From Terfezia claveryi (taxonomy: Eukaryota; Ascomycota; Pezizomycetes; Pezizales; Pezizaceae), in assembly GCA_015179025.1 (NCBI GenBank), contig WHUX01000144.1, forward strand, positions 1-64,000: DNA of 64,000 bases, given 5' to 3'. How positions within the stretch are numbered: position 1 is the first letter of the stretch; each line of letters starts with the position of its first letter. Position numbers and translations under genes: made by a program. Below are positions 10,308 through 20,031 of this stretch, piece after piece. Under the pieces are notes generated by a model that was not told where the DNA came from, searched no databases, and was given only the letters and a program-made list of their open reading frames with translations.

Positions 10308-11516
10308 CTGACATCAATAAACTGGGCGAGGCTTCCTCGAGTATCATTGGTGGAACAGGGTGACCAAATCCTGCGCATTCTTCAAGTCCTCCGCAGGTTG
10401 CCAGGTAGTCTTCTCATCCCCTAACCACTTGACCTTATACTGAACTCGTCTGTAGCATTTCCTTGAGTCCAGTACCTCCTCAACCTCCCACTCCTCTTCA
10501 CCTGCAATCACCACTGGAGGATGTGGGGGGTGCTTTTGCCCGGGAAGGGGATCGTCGGCGGCTGGCTCGATCTCCGAGACGTGAACAACCAGATGGCGCT
10601 TGATATCCTTGGGAAACCTCAGCCGATAAGCATGAGTGCCCACAGCTGCTAACACCTCATAGGGGCCTAGGAACTTGTGATCCAGCTTGCGAGATGGCCG
10701 TTCCGTTCGGAAGTGCCTGCTGGAGAGCCACACCTTATCTCCTGGCTGATACCTGAGGGCTGGCAACCATGATCCTTTGGCATACTCTGCTTGCCTGGCT
10801 TGAGCATATACCAGTTCGGCCTTTAGGGTGGAGTACAACTCAGCAATCTCCGTGGTGAACTCCTTAGCTGGAGTGTTCTCCCTAGCCTTTTCCAGGGGTG
10901 CTAGAGAGTCCATGAAACAAGGGTGCCAGCCATAATTGGCCAGGAACGGGGAGGTTTTTAGAGTCTCTGAGAAATGGTTGTTAGCGGCGAACTCATAGGT
11001 TGCCAGCAGTGAAACCCAGTTGTTTTGCTGGTAATTGATGTATGCTCTCAGGTACTGCTCCATGATCGCATTCATTCGCTTGGACTGACCATCTGTTTGG
11101 AGGTGATATGCCGTGGAGAGGTGTATGTTGATTCTCAGAAGCTTGCAGAATACCTTCCAGAAGTCCGAGACGAATTGGGGGCCGCAGTCCGAGACGACTG
11201 ACTTGGGGAGACCATGGTAGCGGAATCCATGGTTGAGGTAGAGGCCGGCGAGGTCCCAGGCCGAACAGGTATCATTGCAAGGTATAACATGCCTCATTTT
11301 GGTCAATCGGTCTACTACCATAAGAATAGCATTAAACCCCGAATCCTCCGGCAACCCAGTCACAAAGTCCATGGTTAGGTGTTGCCAAGGTTGGTCTGGG
11401 ATCTCCAGGGGCTTCAGGGTCCCATAAAGAGCATGACGGGTAGGCTTAGCACGCTTGCAAACATGGCAGTTCCGTATGTACCACTCCACCTCCTTCTGTT
11501 GGTCAATCCACGTATA
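10308..11516 (-). pseudogene. Integrase core and chromodomain of element C
   Basis: The frame is open from the fold-back insertion to TGA at 10344-10346; the E copy continues a further eleven codons. It shows the HHCC pair NCHVCKRA, the DDE core with TMDFVTGLP and VVSDCGPQF, then DGQSKRMN, where the catalytic Glu is Lys (E has DGQSERMN). GPYEVLAAVG and a chromodomain (EEEWEVEEVLDSR, KVKWLGDE) follow. The Glu to Lys change predicts dead integrase. The N-terminal half of the domain lies at 13358-13450 beyond the insertion. Confidence 0.9.
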
Positions 11517-13355
11517 CCATACATCACTGAGTAATGCATTATCACCGGGATATGCATCAGCCCCCACGTGAACCCTGTCGGTCCATTCTTGGCGGCATAG
11601 TGGACTGCAAAATGAACGGAAACATTGCCAGCAAAATATATATGCCTCGTAAAGATATAGAGATTCATTGACATGTGGTGGGAATATGAAATGGACGGGT
11701 TTGGATGGGTTAATAGATCGATTTTTGGGTGGCATCTAATATTCCGAGGCAAAATAGAGACAAGCAACTGACTTGCGGTACTGACCAAGTCTTGGGAATA
11801 TATATGAATTGGGGTTTGAATGGCATAATCTAGAGTGTATAGATGCGGTTTAAGTTGCTTAAAAGTAATAAAGCAATTAGTCTAACTTTGGAAGGTGAGC
11901 AGGAGTTTGTGCACTTTTCCGAGATCTATTTATATAAAAATCTGAAGCAGCCTGAGCCGTACTAAACTCAGCTGGACTAATTATGCCTTGTCTGTGTTAG
12001 CCCAAGTCCGTCTCGGTCCGCCTGAGTTTGTCTAACCCACCTGAGTCTGCTGGACTAAATCTGAAGCTACCTGAACTCATCTGTATAAATTATATAGATG
12101 CTCAGCATTCCTGACCTTCTCTGATAAACTCTAGGCTAGTCTAGACACACCATAGCAATATTGAACTTCAATAAGCTAATATATATTTGCTTAAAGCTAC
12201 TTGAGACATCCCAAACTAGTATAAACTCTTGTGAATTACTATTAGGTTACTTCAAGTCAGTTGAGCTCGCTGGAGCATACCAATACATATCAGAACTACT
12301 CTAATCTCACCAGCATTTATTTTTGGCCATCATATAGTAACTCGGGGTTAGCTTCCGCAGGTCTAGATTGCTTTAGTATACTTGAGAGGTAGTACCTCCA
12401 GAAGTAATTTTAAACTTCAATTAGGATAAGTCACCCAAGTCAGCTTAGGCTAGCTTAACCTAGTATATATGCCTGCATCTATCTCAATATACTGAACATT
12501 ATCTTCTTTACCACTCTGTACAATCACGGACTCTCAAATGAATTGTCCAAACTCAGGTGGATTCAGGTAAGTCTGAGTTGGCCTATCTAAGCCTGAATTG
12601 AATATACATAGGGCTATATAGGGTAGTATAGGGCTAGGCTAGTAAAGAGAAGCTCAAGTGAAGGTCCAGTGGTATCACACAGTTTAGAAGTAGTACCCAT
12701 TACATTATAGAAGTTCAATATTGTTCTGGTGTGCCTAGTCTTCTAGTCCACAATTTGTCAGACAAGGTCAGGATCTATATAATTTATGCAGACGAGTTTA
12801 GGCAGCTTCAGATTTAGTCCAGCAGACTCAGGCAGGCCAGGCAAACTCAGGTGGACCAAGATGGACTTAAGCTCACACAGGCAAGGCATAATTAGTCCAG
12901 CTGAGTTCAGTATGGCTCAGGCTGCTTTAGATTTTTATATAAACAGATCTCGGAAAAGTGCACAAACTCCTGCTCACCTTCCAAAGTTAGACTAATCGCT
13001 TTATTACTTTTAAGCAACTTAAACCGCATCTATACACTCTAGATTATGCCATTCAAACCCCAATTCATATATATTCCCAAGACTTGGTCAGTACCCAGGT
13101 CAGTTGCTTGTCTCTATTTTGCCTCGGAATATTAGATGCCACCCAAAAATCGATCTATTAACCCATCCAAACCCGTCCATTTCGCATTCCCACCACATGT
13201 CAATGAATCTCTATATCTTTACGAGGCATATATATTTTACTGGCAATGGTTCCGTTCATTTTGCAGTCCGCTATGCTGCCAAGAATGGACTGACAAGGGT
13301 TTGCATGGGGGCTGATGCATATCCCGGTGATGATGCATTACCCCGTGATGGATGG
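11517..13355. mobile_element. TA-flanked fold-back DNA element with about 670-bp inverted repeats
   Basis: Ends read CCATACATCAC on the left and GTGATGGATGG on the right, flanked by TA (11515-11516 and 13356-13357). The TIRs run about 11517-12182 and 12690-13355 and stay alignable throughout, with scattered substitutions; a 510-bp unique centre has no coding potential. Removing the element and one TA rejoins the integrase frame with the arrangement seen in element E. The TA duplication is typical of Tc1/mariner-like transposition. No transposase, so a non-autonomous passenger. Confidence 0.9.
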
Positions 13356-13357
13356 TA

Positions 13358-15934
13358 TTGCCTAGCTAGTAGCTCTAATGTTTTAGCTACCCCAGGATGA
13401 CCCGCAGCCAGGGTATCATGGTGTTCCTTGATCAGCTGCAACCGCAGCTCCCCTTCAGGTATATAGAGCCGATCTAGGTTGTATAGGAGGCCGTCCTGGG
13501 TGGTGCACTCAGCTAGGGAAATCTTGGTGTGACGGCGCTGTCCGGACTCCACTGCGGCGATTATATCATTAACCAGGTCGTCTTCTGCATATGCCCGTCG
13601 TATCCGCAGAAAGAGATCTGCTCCGGGAATCGCTTCAGCTTTAGCATCAGCCTCAGCGAGGATATTGGCCGCCAGGTTAAGATTTTCAGGTTTCAGTACC
13701 ACCTGATTTTAGTACTTCAGCCTTTCATCCCCCCCTTTAGGGAGATCTCCTGAGCTCCTAGTCAGTGCGTCCGGCTTACCCCCAGCTTTTCTAGGCCGAT
13801 ACTTGATCTTGAAGTTGAATCGAGATAAGAACTCCGACCAACTAGCCTGCCGTCGGTTCAGCAGCTTAGTGGTGGTGAAGTACTCAAGATTCTTATGATC
13901 GAATAGCACCTCGATGATCCCCTTGGCTGACTCTAGGTGTGGCCTCCACTTCTCGAACGCTCGCACAATGGCCATTAACTCCTTATTATAGATTTCATAA
14001 TTACACTCCGCCGGGGAGTGCTTTTTTGAGAAGTATGCCACTGGGTGGAGGATGCCGTTATCGTCATTCTGGGACAGGATTCCTGCAGAGACATAGTTGG
14101 AGGTATCGGTTTCGACGACACACTCCTGTTCGGGGTTGAAATGGGCCAGGATCGGTGCTGAGCAGAAAGCTTCCTTGAGGTTCTGGAAGGCGGATTGGGC
14201 TTCTGGATTCCAGTGGAAGGCCCTTTTCGTCAGGTGTGAACCAGCTTCTACCTTTGTTTTCGTCAGGGCCGTCAGGGGTGCCGCGATCCTTAAGTAACCC
14301 AGGATAAATCGGCGGTAGAAGTTAGCAAATCCTAGGAAGGCTTGCACATCCTTCAAATTGGCTGGGGTTTCCCACTCTTGGATTGCAGCAACTTTGGTGG
14401 GGTCCATCCTAATACCTTCCGTGGTTATGATCAAGCCCAGGTATTTCACTTCTTGAACGTGGAATTCGCATTTTTCAGGCTTAAGGTACAGCCCAGCCTG
14501 CTCCAGCTTCTCCAAGACTTACCTGACATGGATTTTATGCTCTGCCAGAGTATCTGAATAGATCAAGATATCGTCAAGATAAGCCATGCAGAATACATCC
14601 AGGGAGTCTCGCAGAGTGTCATTAATAAAGTGTTGGAAAGAGGCTGGGGCATTGGTTAAGCCGAAGGGCATGACGTTGTACTCGAAGTAGCCGTAATGTG
14701 TCCGGAAGGCATTTTTCCACTCCTCTCCCTCAGCGATCCGTACCAGGTTGTACGCCCCTCTCAAGTCCAATTTGGTGAACCATTTTGCCTTAGAAAGCCT
14801 GGCTAATGTCTCCTGAATTAGAGGTAGGGGGTACCTGTTTTTGACCGTTATCTCGTTCAGGCCACGATAATCAACACACAACCGAAGAGAGCCGTCCGAT
14901 TTCTTCACGAACAGTACAGGAGCACCCGCTAGGGAAGAGCTGTGCCGAATGAAGCTCTTATTCAAGTTTTCCTCCAAGTACTTCTTCAGGGCCTCCAATT
15001 CTACTCGAGACATTCCATAGAGGGGGCCATAAGGGGGAGTTTTTCCTTCAATCAGCAGGATTGTGTAGTCGTATGGTCGATGGAGGGCAAGCTTTTCCGC
15101 GGCCTTCTCTGATAACAAATCAATAAACTCATGGTACTCATCCGAAACCAAGGATTTCTACTCCTCCTTGTACTTGGTCTTGTTAATTTCCAGATTGATC
15201 TCATAAATTGAGAGGGTATGCACCTTGAGCTTATACCTCCTGGTGAGATGAGCGAAGGCCCCTGCTCCAATAAAGTTAATATTTAGGGGTTTTGCGGGGG
15301 TGGGGGATATCGGGGAGACTGAGGGAACAAGGGTAACTAGGGAGACCGGGGAAACAGAGGAAATGGTGGCATTGATGTGTGCAGGTGGGAGTACCACCTG
15401 AGTCAGGTGGATTATTGGGGGTGGCAATGCGCACAGCCCAGTGACAGTGGTTTTTGGATCTCCACAGTGTTTTTTGCAATAAGGGCTGTTGAATCGCAGG
15501 GTATAAGAGCCGAAGCTGACTGATACATCGTGCATCCTAAGCCAGGGGATCCCAAGGACAATTGGATACTTTAACTTGGTTATGAACATTGGGAGATCTT
15601 CCGAGTGATCACCCATGGTGCTGAACAGGCATGCGAGGTCGGTAATCGCCCCAGAAGAGATAGGACGGCCGTCAATGACATCAAGAAGGTGGGGGGTTTT
15701 TAGATTGGAGGGTGGTATAGAGTTTCTACTGACGAAGGTCTGGTCAAGCAATGCTATTCCTGAAGCACCATAATCTATGAGAGCTGATGTAACCACTGTT
15801 TTACAATTGAACTTGACAGTTATAGGTACAACGAAGTGCTCGCCAAATAGGCGAGACTCATCAACAGACATAGATGTAGGCAAAGAAAATGCAGACAAAG
15901 ATAAATGACCCTGGGCAGGTCCCTTGCTAGTGTC
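13358..15934 (-). pseudogene. Pol of element C: protease, RT, RNase H, integrase zinc finger
   Basis: From the frameshift site leftwards: protease with ALIDYGASG (about 15774-15800); a Pro/Val/Ser-rich linker near 15290-15360; RT with [21 protein letters not shown] and intact [11 protein letters not shown] (about 14550-14590); RNase H with VETD (about 14120) and ending near 13800; then the integrase zinc region with HHDTLAAGHPGV. Stops separate the blocks at about 15152, 14516 and 13703, matching Trp, Gln and Gln codons in element E. Each is a transition-type change. Confidence 0.9.
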
Positions 15935-15964
15935 AGTAACTAGGCAAGGGACTCCCCTTTTCCC
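15919..15964 (-). promoter_or_regulatory. Predicted -1 ribosomal frameshift signal, element C
   Basis: On the minus strand the gag frame contains G GGA AAA (15958-15964), a canonical X-XXY-YYZ slippery heptamer, then a 5-nt spacer (15953-15957) and a hairpin (15919-15952). The stem is GTCCCTTGC paired with GCAAGGGAC, extended by TAGT/ACTA after one bulged C; the loop side holds the gag stop. Pol is open in the -1 frame from the heptamer. Conserved in element E and recognisable in D. Structure inferred by eye. Confidence 0.75.
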
Positions 15965-17106
15965 GACTCTTCACCAGCTTCTTTAATCCATGATTCGGAT
16001 ATAGCGTGGATGACGAGGGAGCGATTCTTTCGAAGGGGGCAAGCCGGAATGAAGTGGTCGGCCTTCCTACAGGCTATGCATAGCCCATTATTCCGGTGGC
16101 ATTCCCTCTCTTCTTGGGTCAGGCGGGGTCTGCCTAATGATAAATCCATGGGGGTGGGCCCTCCTGCTACCAATGATGGGTGTGCTGGTTGATTAGCGGG
16201 GGCAGGGGCCTGAGCTGCTTTGGTGGCATGGTGTTGCTGGGGTGGTGGGAGATGGGGTGCTGGCCTGAACGGGGGGCGGTTGCAGAGCCCGAACATCTGC
16301 TGTTCCACCCGGGAGGCCTGGTCGATCAACTCCTCGAGGGTATCAACCGTGGGGAGGGTAACCATGGCTTGTTGGAGCTTATCGCTGAGCCCCTCCTGGA
16401 ATTGCTCGAACTTAGCTTGGTCGTTCCACCTTACCTCTGCGGCCAGCCTCGAGAACTCTGCGATGTAAGTAGACAGCTCTGAGTTGCGCTGTGTCAGTGC
16501 CCGGAGCGCTCGACTGGCTGTCCCCACTGCATCAGGATCTCCGAACGCCCGATCTAAGATAACAAACAAGGCTGAGACGTTGTCGAGCTTGATCCCTGTC
16601 TCGAGCACATACGGCTGGATTTGATCTGTGGCCTTACCCTCCAGCAGGACAAACACATAGGCCAGGCGGTATTGTTCTGATGGAAACCTAGCAGAATCCC
16701 TGCTCAACTTCAAGTTCACAGCATTTTTCCAGGCTCCTAGATGAGCCCTATCCCCATTGAACTTAGGGGGGGTGGGGATACTTTCCGTTTTGGTGGTGGT
16801 AGTTGGCATAGAGATAGCCAGATTCGCTAGGGCGCGGCCAAGGTTTTGTACCATGGTCCGTTCGGTGGCTAGGGCAAGGTTCACATGGTCGAGATCTGTC
16901 TGGAGGACCGTGATCTCTTCGTCGGCGGATCTCAGCTTTCGTTCGGCCACGGCCAGGCTGTTGCCGAGTTCGGCCCCGATGGCATCCATGGTCTCGAAGA
17001 TGTCAATGATCTCTCGACGATAGGCATTCAATTCGTTCAGGCCTAAGGGTATAGGGGAGTTCCTCCAGGTTTGAAACCTGACAGCGGGTGGAGGGGTTCT
17101 GGACAT
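15940..17106 (-). pseudogene. gag of element C
   Basis: An open 388-codon frame from ATG at 17104-17106 (MSRTPPPAV...) to TAG at 15940-15942. It has a predicted coiled coil in residues about 45-90 (heptad-like AVAERKLRSADEEITVLQ), the retrotransposon gag core (PKFNGDRAHLGAWKN to WNDQAKFEQF), a Pro/Gln/Ala-rich spacer, PMDLS, and a CCHC knuckle (CIACRKADHFIPAC). I chose the start because the homologous ATG is present in D and E. The frame itself is intact, but the element is otherwise broken. Confidence 0.85.
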
Positions 17107-17142
17107 GACAGTGTACCAGTTGGTCAAGAAGATCCAACGTAG

Positions 17143-17662
17143 TGTAACGACGGCTCTGGGGGCAAGGCGACCAAGGGGTACGCCGGGGAAGTGGCAAGGA
17201 GCAATCGCACACGTAGGAGCGCTACGTATGTGATCTGGGGAGAGGCTAGGGTAAGATACATGTAGGAACGCTACGTGTGTGACCAGGGGAAGACTGAGAC
17301 GGGGGGCAAGGGCAAGAGGCAAGAGGCAAGAGAGGCAGAGGGCAAGGGACATGAGACACGCGGAGGCAGTTGCCACATATGTCAAGGGAGGCAGCTGTAC
17401 TGCAGAGTTGTTTGTTCGAGACAAGGATGTGAACAAGGGAGGTGCACAAGCGCTAGGGGAAGCAAGGTCCTGTATTGGGTATACAAGACATTGGATGGGG
17501 ATCCAATGACAGTATGAGGGACAGGCTCTATATATACATAACTCGGTCAGGGCAATGGGGATAATAAGCTTCTCTATCTCGGAAGCCAAGGAAAAAGTAA
17601 CGATAACAATAACCCATCACCTGCGATCATAGGTGATGACAACTGAACACACGGTTGTTACA
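17143..17662 (-). repeat. 5' LTR of element C
   Basis: 520 bp, TGTAACGACGG at the low-coordinate end and GTTGTTACA at the high-coordinate end. It is paired with 9653-10173 and flanked by CTCAT. It carries the GCGATCAT form of the shared palindrome (about 17616-17638), a TATATATA run near 17531-17538, and the CACACGTAG/CTACGTGTG hairpin twice. The gag ATG lies 37 bp inside the internal region. Confidence 0.9.
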
Positions 17663-17667
17663 CTCAT

Positions 17668-18160
17668 AAAGATTATAATATATTTAAGATAGAGACATAG
17701 ATATTAGGGATTAATCTATAGAAGAGATATATTGCTTGATTAATTTGTATTTCTGTCTTAAGGGGTTCTAGTAGTCTATATATATATATCTCTTTTATAT
17801 TCACATATGCTTGTTATATGCTTTCTTATCTATATGCCTCTATATCTATATGTTATTAACGTACTCATATATTTGTATATATATTGAAAGAATATTTCCT
17901 ATAGTATCAGTACTTCTAGTTCTATTAGAGATCTTACCATAGTAGTTAAGAATGCTAAGAAGGCAGCTTTAGAAAGAGATAGTTTGAGTAGGGTATAAGT
18001 GGGGATGATTTTGTTAATTAAATAAGAATTCTTGGAATTACTTATTATTCAAAAAGATATGCTTCTTATTCTAACTATACTCTGGTACCATATATTAGGC
18101 TTCTACTATAAGAGCTATTTTAATATAGATATAGACTCTTAGTTGAGCTCTCTATAGTAT
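17668..18160 (-). other. Copia leader remnant with tRNA-iMet-like primer site
   Basis: AT-rich sequence without genes between C and D. Read on the minus strand, TGGTACCAGAGTATAG (18075-18090) resembles the tRNA-iMet-complementary primer-binding site TGGTATCAGAGC used by many Ty1/copia elements. That would place the copia 5' LTR just to the right, where D cuts it off at 18161. The segment 17755-17925 is the inverted copy of 8220-8410. Confidence 0.4.
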
Positions 18161-18787
18161 TGTAACAACCGTGTATTCAGTTGTCATTACCTGCAATCAT
18201 AGGTGATAGGTTATTACTATTGTTGTCTTTGTTATTACCTGCGATCATAGGTGATGGGTTATTATTATTGTTGCTCTCGGCATCATCTGCGATACAGGTA
18301 ATGGGTTATTACCATTGTTGTCTTTATCATCATATGTGATCGCAAGTAATGGGTTATTGTTATCGTTACCTTGCTTGGCTTCCAAGATAGGGAAGCTTAA
18401 TTCCCCTATTACCTTGACTGAGTTATGTATATATAGAGCCTGTCCCTCGTACTGTTCTTGAATCCCCATCTAATATCTTGTATATCTAATACAGGGCCTT
18501 GCTTCTCTCTATGTTGATGCATCTCCCTTGTGTACCTCCTTGTTTCGCCTCGATTCTGCAGCCCTGCTGCCTACCTCGCGAACCTCCTGTCCTCGCCTTA
18601 CATTGCCTTATCTTTGCAGCTCTGCTACCTCCTACTACTCCCATGTACCTCTCTCGCCCTTGCCCTTGCCTTCATCCTAGCCTTTGCCCTAGTCATACAC
18701 GTAGCATTCCTACGTGTATGTTACCTTAGCCTTGCATTTTCTCCAGTATACCTCTTAGTCGCCTTGTCTCCAGAGCCATCGTTACAC
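18161..18787 (+). repeat. 5' LTR of element D with expanded palindrome array
   Basis: 627 bp (TGTAACAACCGTG...CATCGTTACA), about 100 bp longer than its relatives because the U3 unit carrying the palindrome is present four times in tandem (about 18179-18365, units of 45-48 bp, each ending in a GGGTTATT-like stretch) rather than once. A TATATA box is at about 18430 and the CATACACGTAG/CTACGTGTATG hairpin at about 18695-18720. Confidence 0.85.
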
Positions 18788-18823
18788 TACGTTGGATCCT
18801 TTTGACCAACTGGTATACAGTTA

Positions 18824-20010
18824 TGTCAGGAGCAGCTCTCCCACCACCTGCAATTAGGTTCCAGACCTAGAGAAACTCCCCTATACCCTCAGGCCCGAAC
18901 GAATTGAATACCTATCATCAAGAAATCATCAATATCTTCAAGGCCATGGATGCCATCGGGGCCAAACTCGGCAATAGCTTAGCCGTAGCTGAATGAAAAC
19001 TAAGATCCGCCAATGAAGAAATCACAGTACTCCAAAATGACCTCGACAATGCCACTATCGCTCTGGCTAACGAACAAACTACAATCCAGACCCTCAACCA
19101 TGCTATGGCTGCTATGTTAGTAACCCCACCCTCCACACCAACCACCAAAACCGAAAGTATTCCAACCCCCCCTAAATTCAATAGGAATAGGGCTCGCCTC
19201 TGAGCCTAGAAGAACTTGGTAAACTTCAAACCCAATAGGGACTCAGCCAGATTCCCATCCGAGCAACACTGATTGGCTTATATCTTTGTCCTGCTGGAAA
19301 GTAAGGCAGTAGATCAAATCCAGTCATATGTTCCTGAGACTAGGATTAAGCTAGACGGCATCTTGGCACTCTTTACTATTTTAGACAGGGCTTTTGGGGA
19401 CCCCAATGCCATAAGCATAGCTAGCCAAGTCCTCCGAGCCCTAAAACAATGTAATTCGGATCTGTCCACATATGTGGTAGAGTTCTTCAGGCTAGCAGCA
19501 GAAGTATTGTGGAATGACCAGTCAAAGCTCATGCAGTTCTAGGAGGGACTGAATGACGAGCTTTAATAAGCCATGGTCACCCTCCTAAAGACCAAGAGTC
19601 TTGACAAATTAGTCGACTAGGCATTCAGGGTGGAACAACGAATGGCTAGGTTGAGACACTGCCTTACCTTCCACCCTGCCACCCGCTCACCACAGCAACC
19701 ATAGCAACACCAACAACAACAACTAACCCCCAAGCCTGCCCAAGTTCAGGCCTCGGCTAATAAACCAGCGTACCTCTCTCTCGTGATAGGTGGTACTGCA
19801 CCTATCGACCTATCTACAGGTAGACCACAGTTAACCCAGGAGGAGAGAGATCGCCGCTGAATGAATGGGCTGTGCATAGCATGTAGGAAAGAAGACCATT
19901 TTATTGCGGCATGTCCCCTCCGCAAAAACTACTCAATGGCCGCCTACACCATCTCCAAATCTAGGATTGAGGAAGTTGATGAGTCAGGAAAAGCCCTGTC
20001 CTTTGCCTAG
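18824..20010 (+). pseudogene. gag of element D
   Basis: Colinear with the gags of C and E from ATG at 18824 to TAG at 20008-20010: the N-terminal LPPPAIRFQT block, coiled-coil segment, PTPPKFN core, a YIFVLLESKA stretch, a Gln-rich spacer and the CCHC knuckle CIACRKEDHFIAAC (about 19878-19919). Stops fall at 18869, 18993, 19201, 19207, 19270, 19540, 19564 and others, mostly at former Trp, Gln or Arg (CGA) codons. Confidence 0.85.
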
Positions 20011-20031
20011 TCACTGACACTAGCAAGGGAC
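19986..20031 (+). promoter_or_regulatory. Decayed -1 frameshift signal of element D
   Basis: AGGAAAA at 19986-19992 occupies the position of GGGAAAA in C and E, followed by the same 5-nt spacer and a hairpin (19998-20031) with a G-U pair replacing one G-C pair. The first base of the heptamer is changed, which should weaken slippage. Confidence 0.6.

Larger units (their letters stand above)
9653..17662 (-). mobile_element. Complete Ty3/gypsy chromovirus C (interrupted)
   Basis: LTRs at both ends (3' LTR 9653-10173, 5' LTR 17143-17662) bracket gag, protease, RT, RNase H, integrase and chromodomain on the minus strand. The direct repeat CTCAT flanks the element (9648-9652 and 17663-17667), a 5-bp target duplication that proves a single insertion event. 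A 1839-bp fold-back element sits in the integrase gene, and without it C is about 6.17 kb. At least three nonsense codons interrupt pol and one catalytic residue of integrase is changed. Confidence 0.95.

Noticed and set aside
17003..17517. Overlapping ORFs of 60-80 codons on both strands within the C LTR, and similar ones in the E, B and D LTRs
   Set aside because: They lie in repetitive CT/GA-rich LTR sequence, occur in all frames, and show no conserved frame among LTR copies.
17107..17589. Extension of the gag frame of C upstream into the 5' LTR (ORF from 17589)
   Set aside because: The frame is open by chance through the LTR. The conserved ATG at 17104-17106 matches starts in D and E, and transcripts should begin within the LTR downstream of the TATA box.
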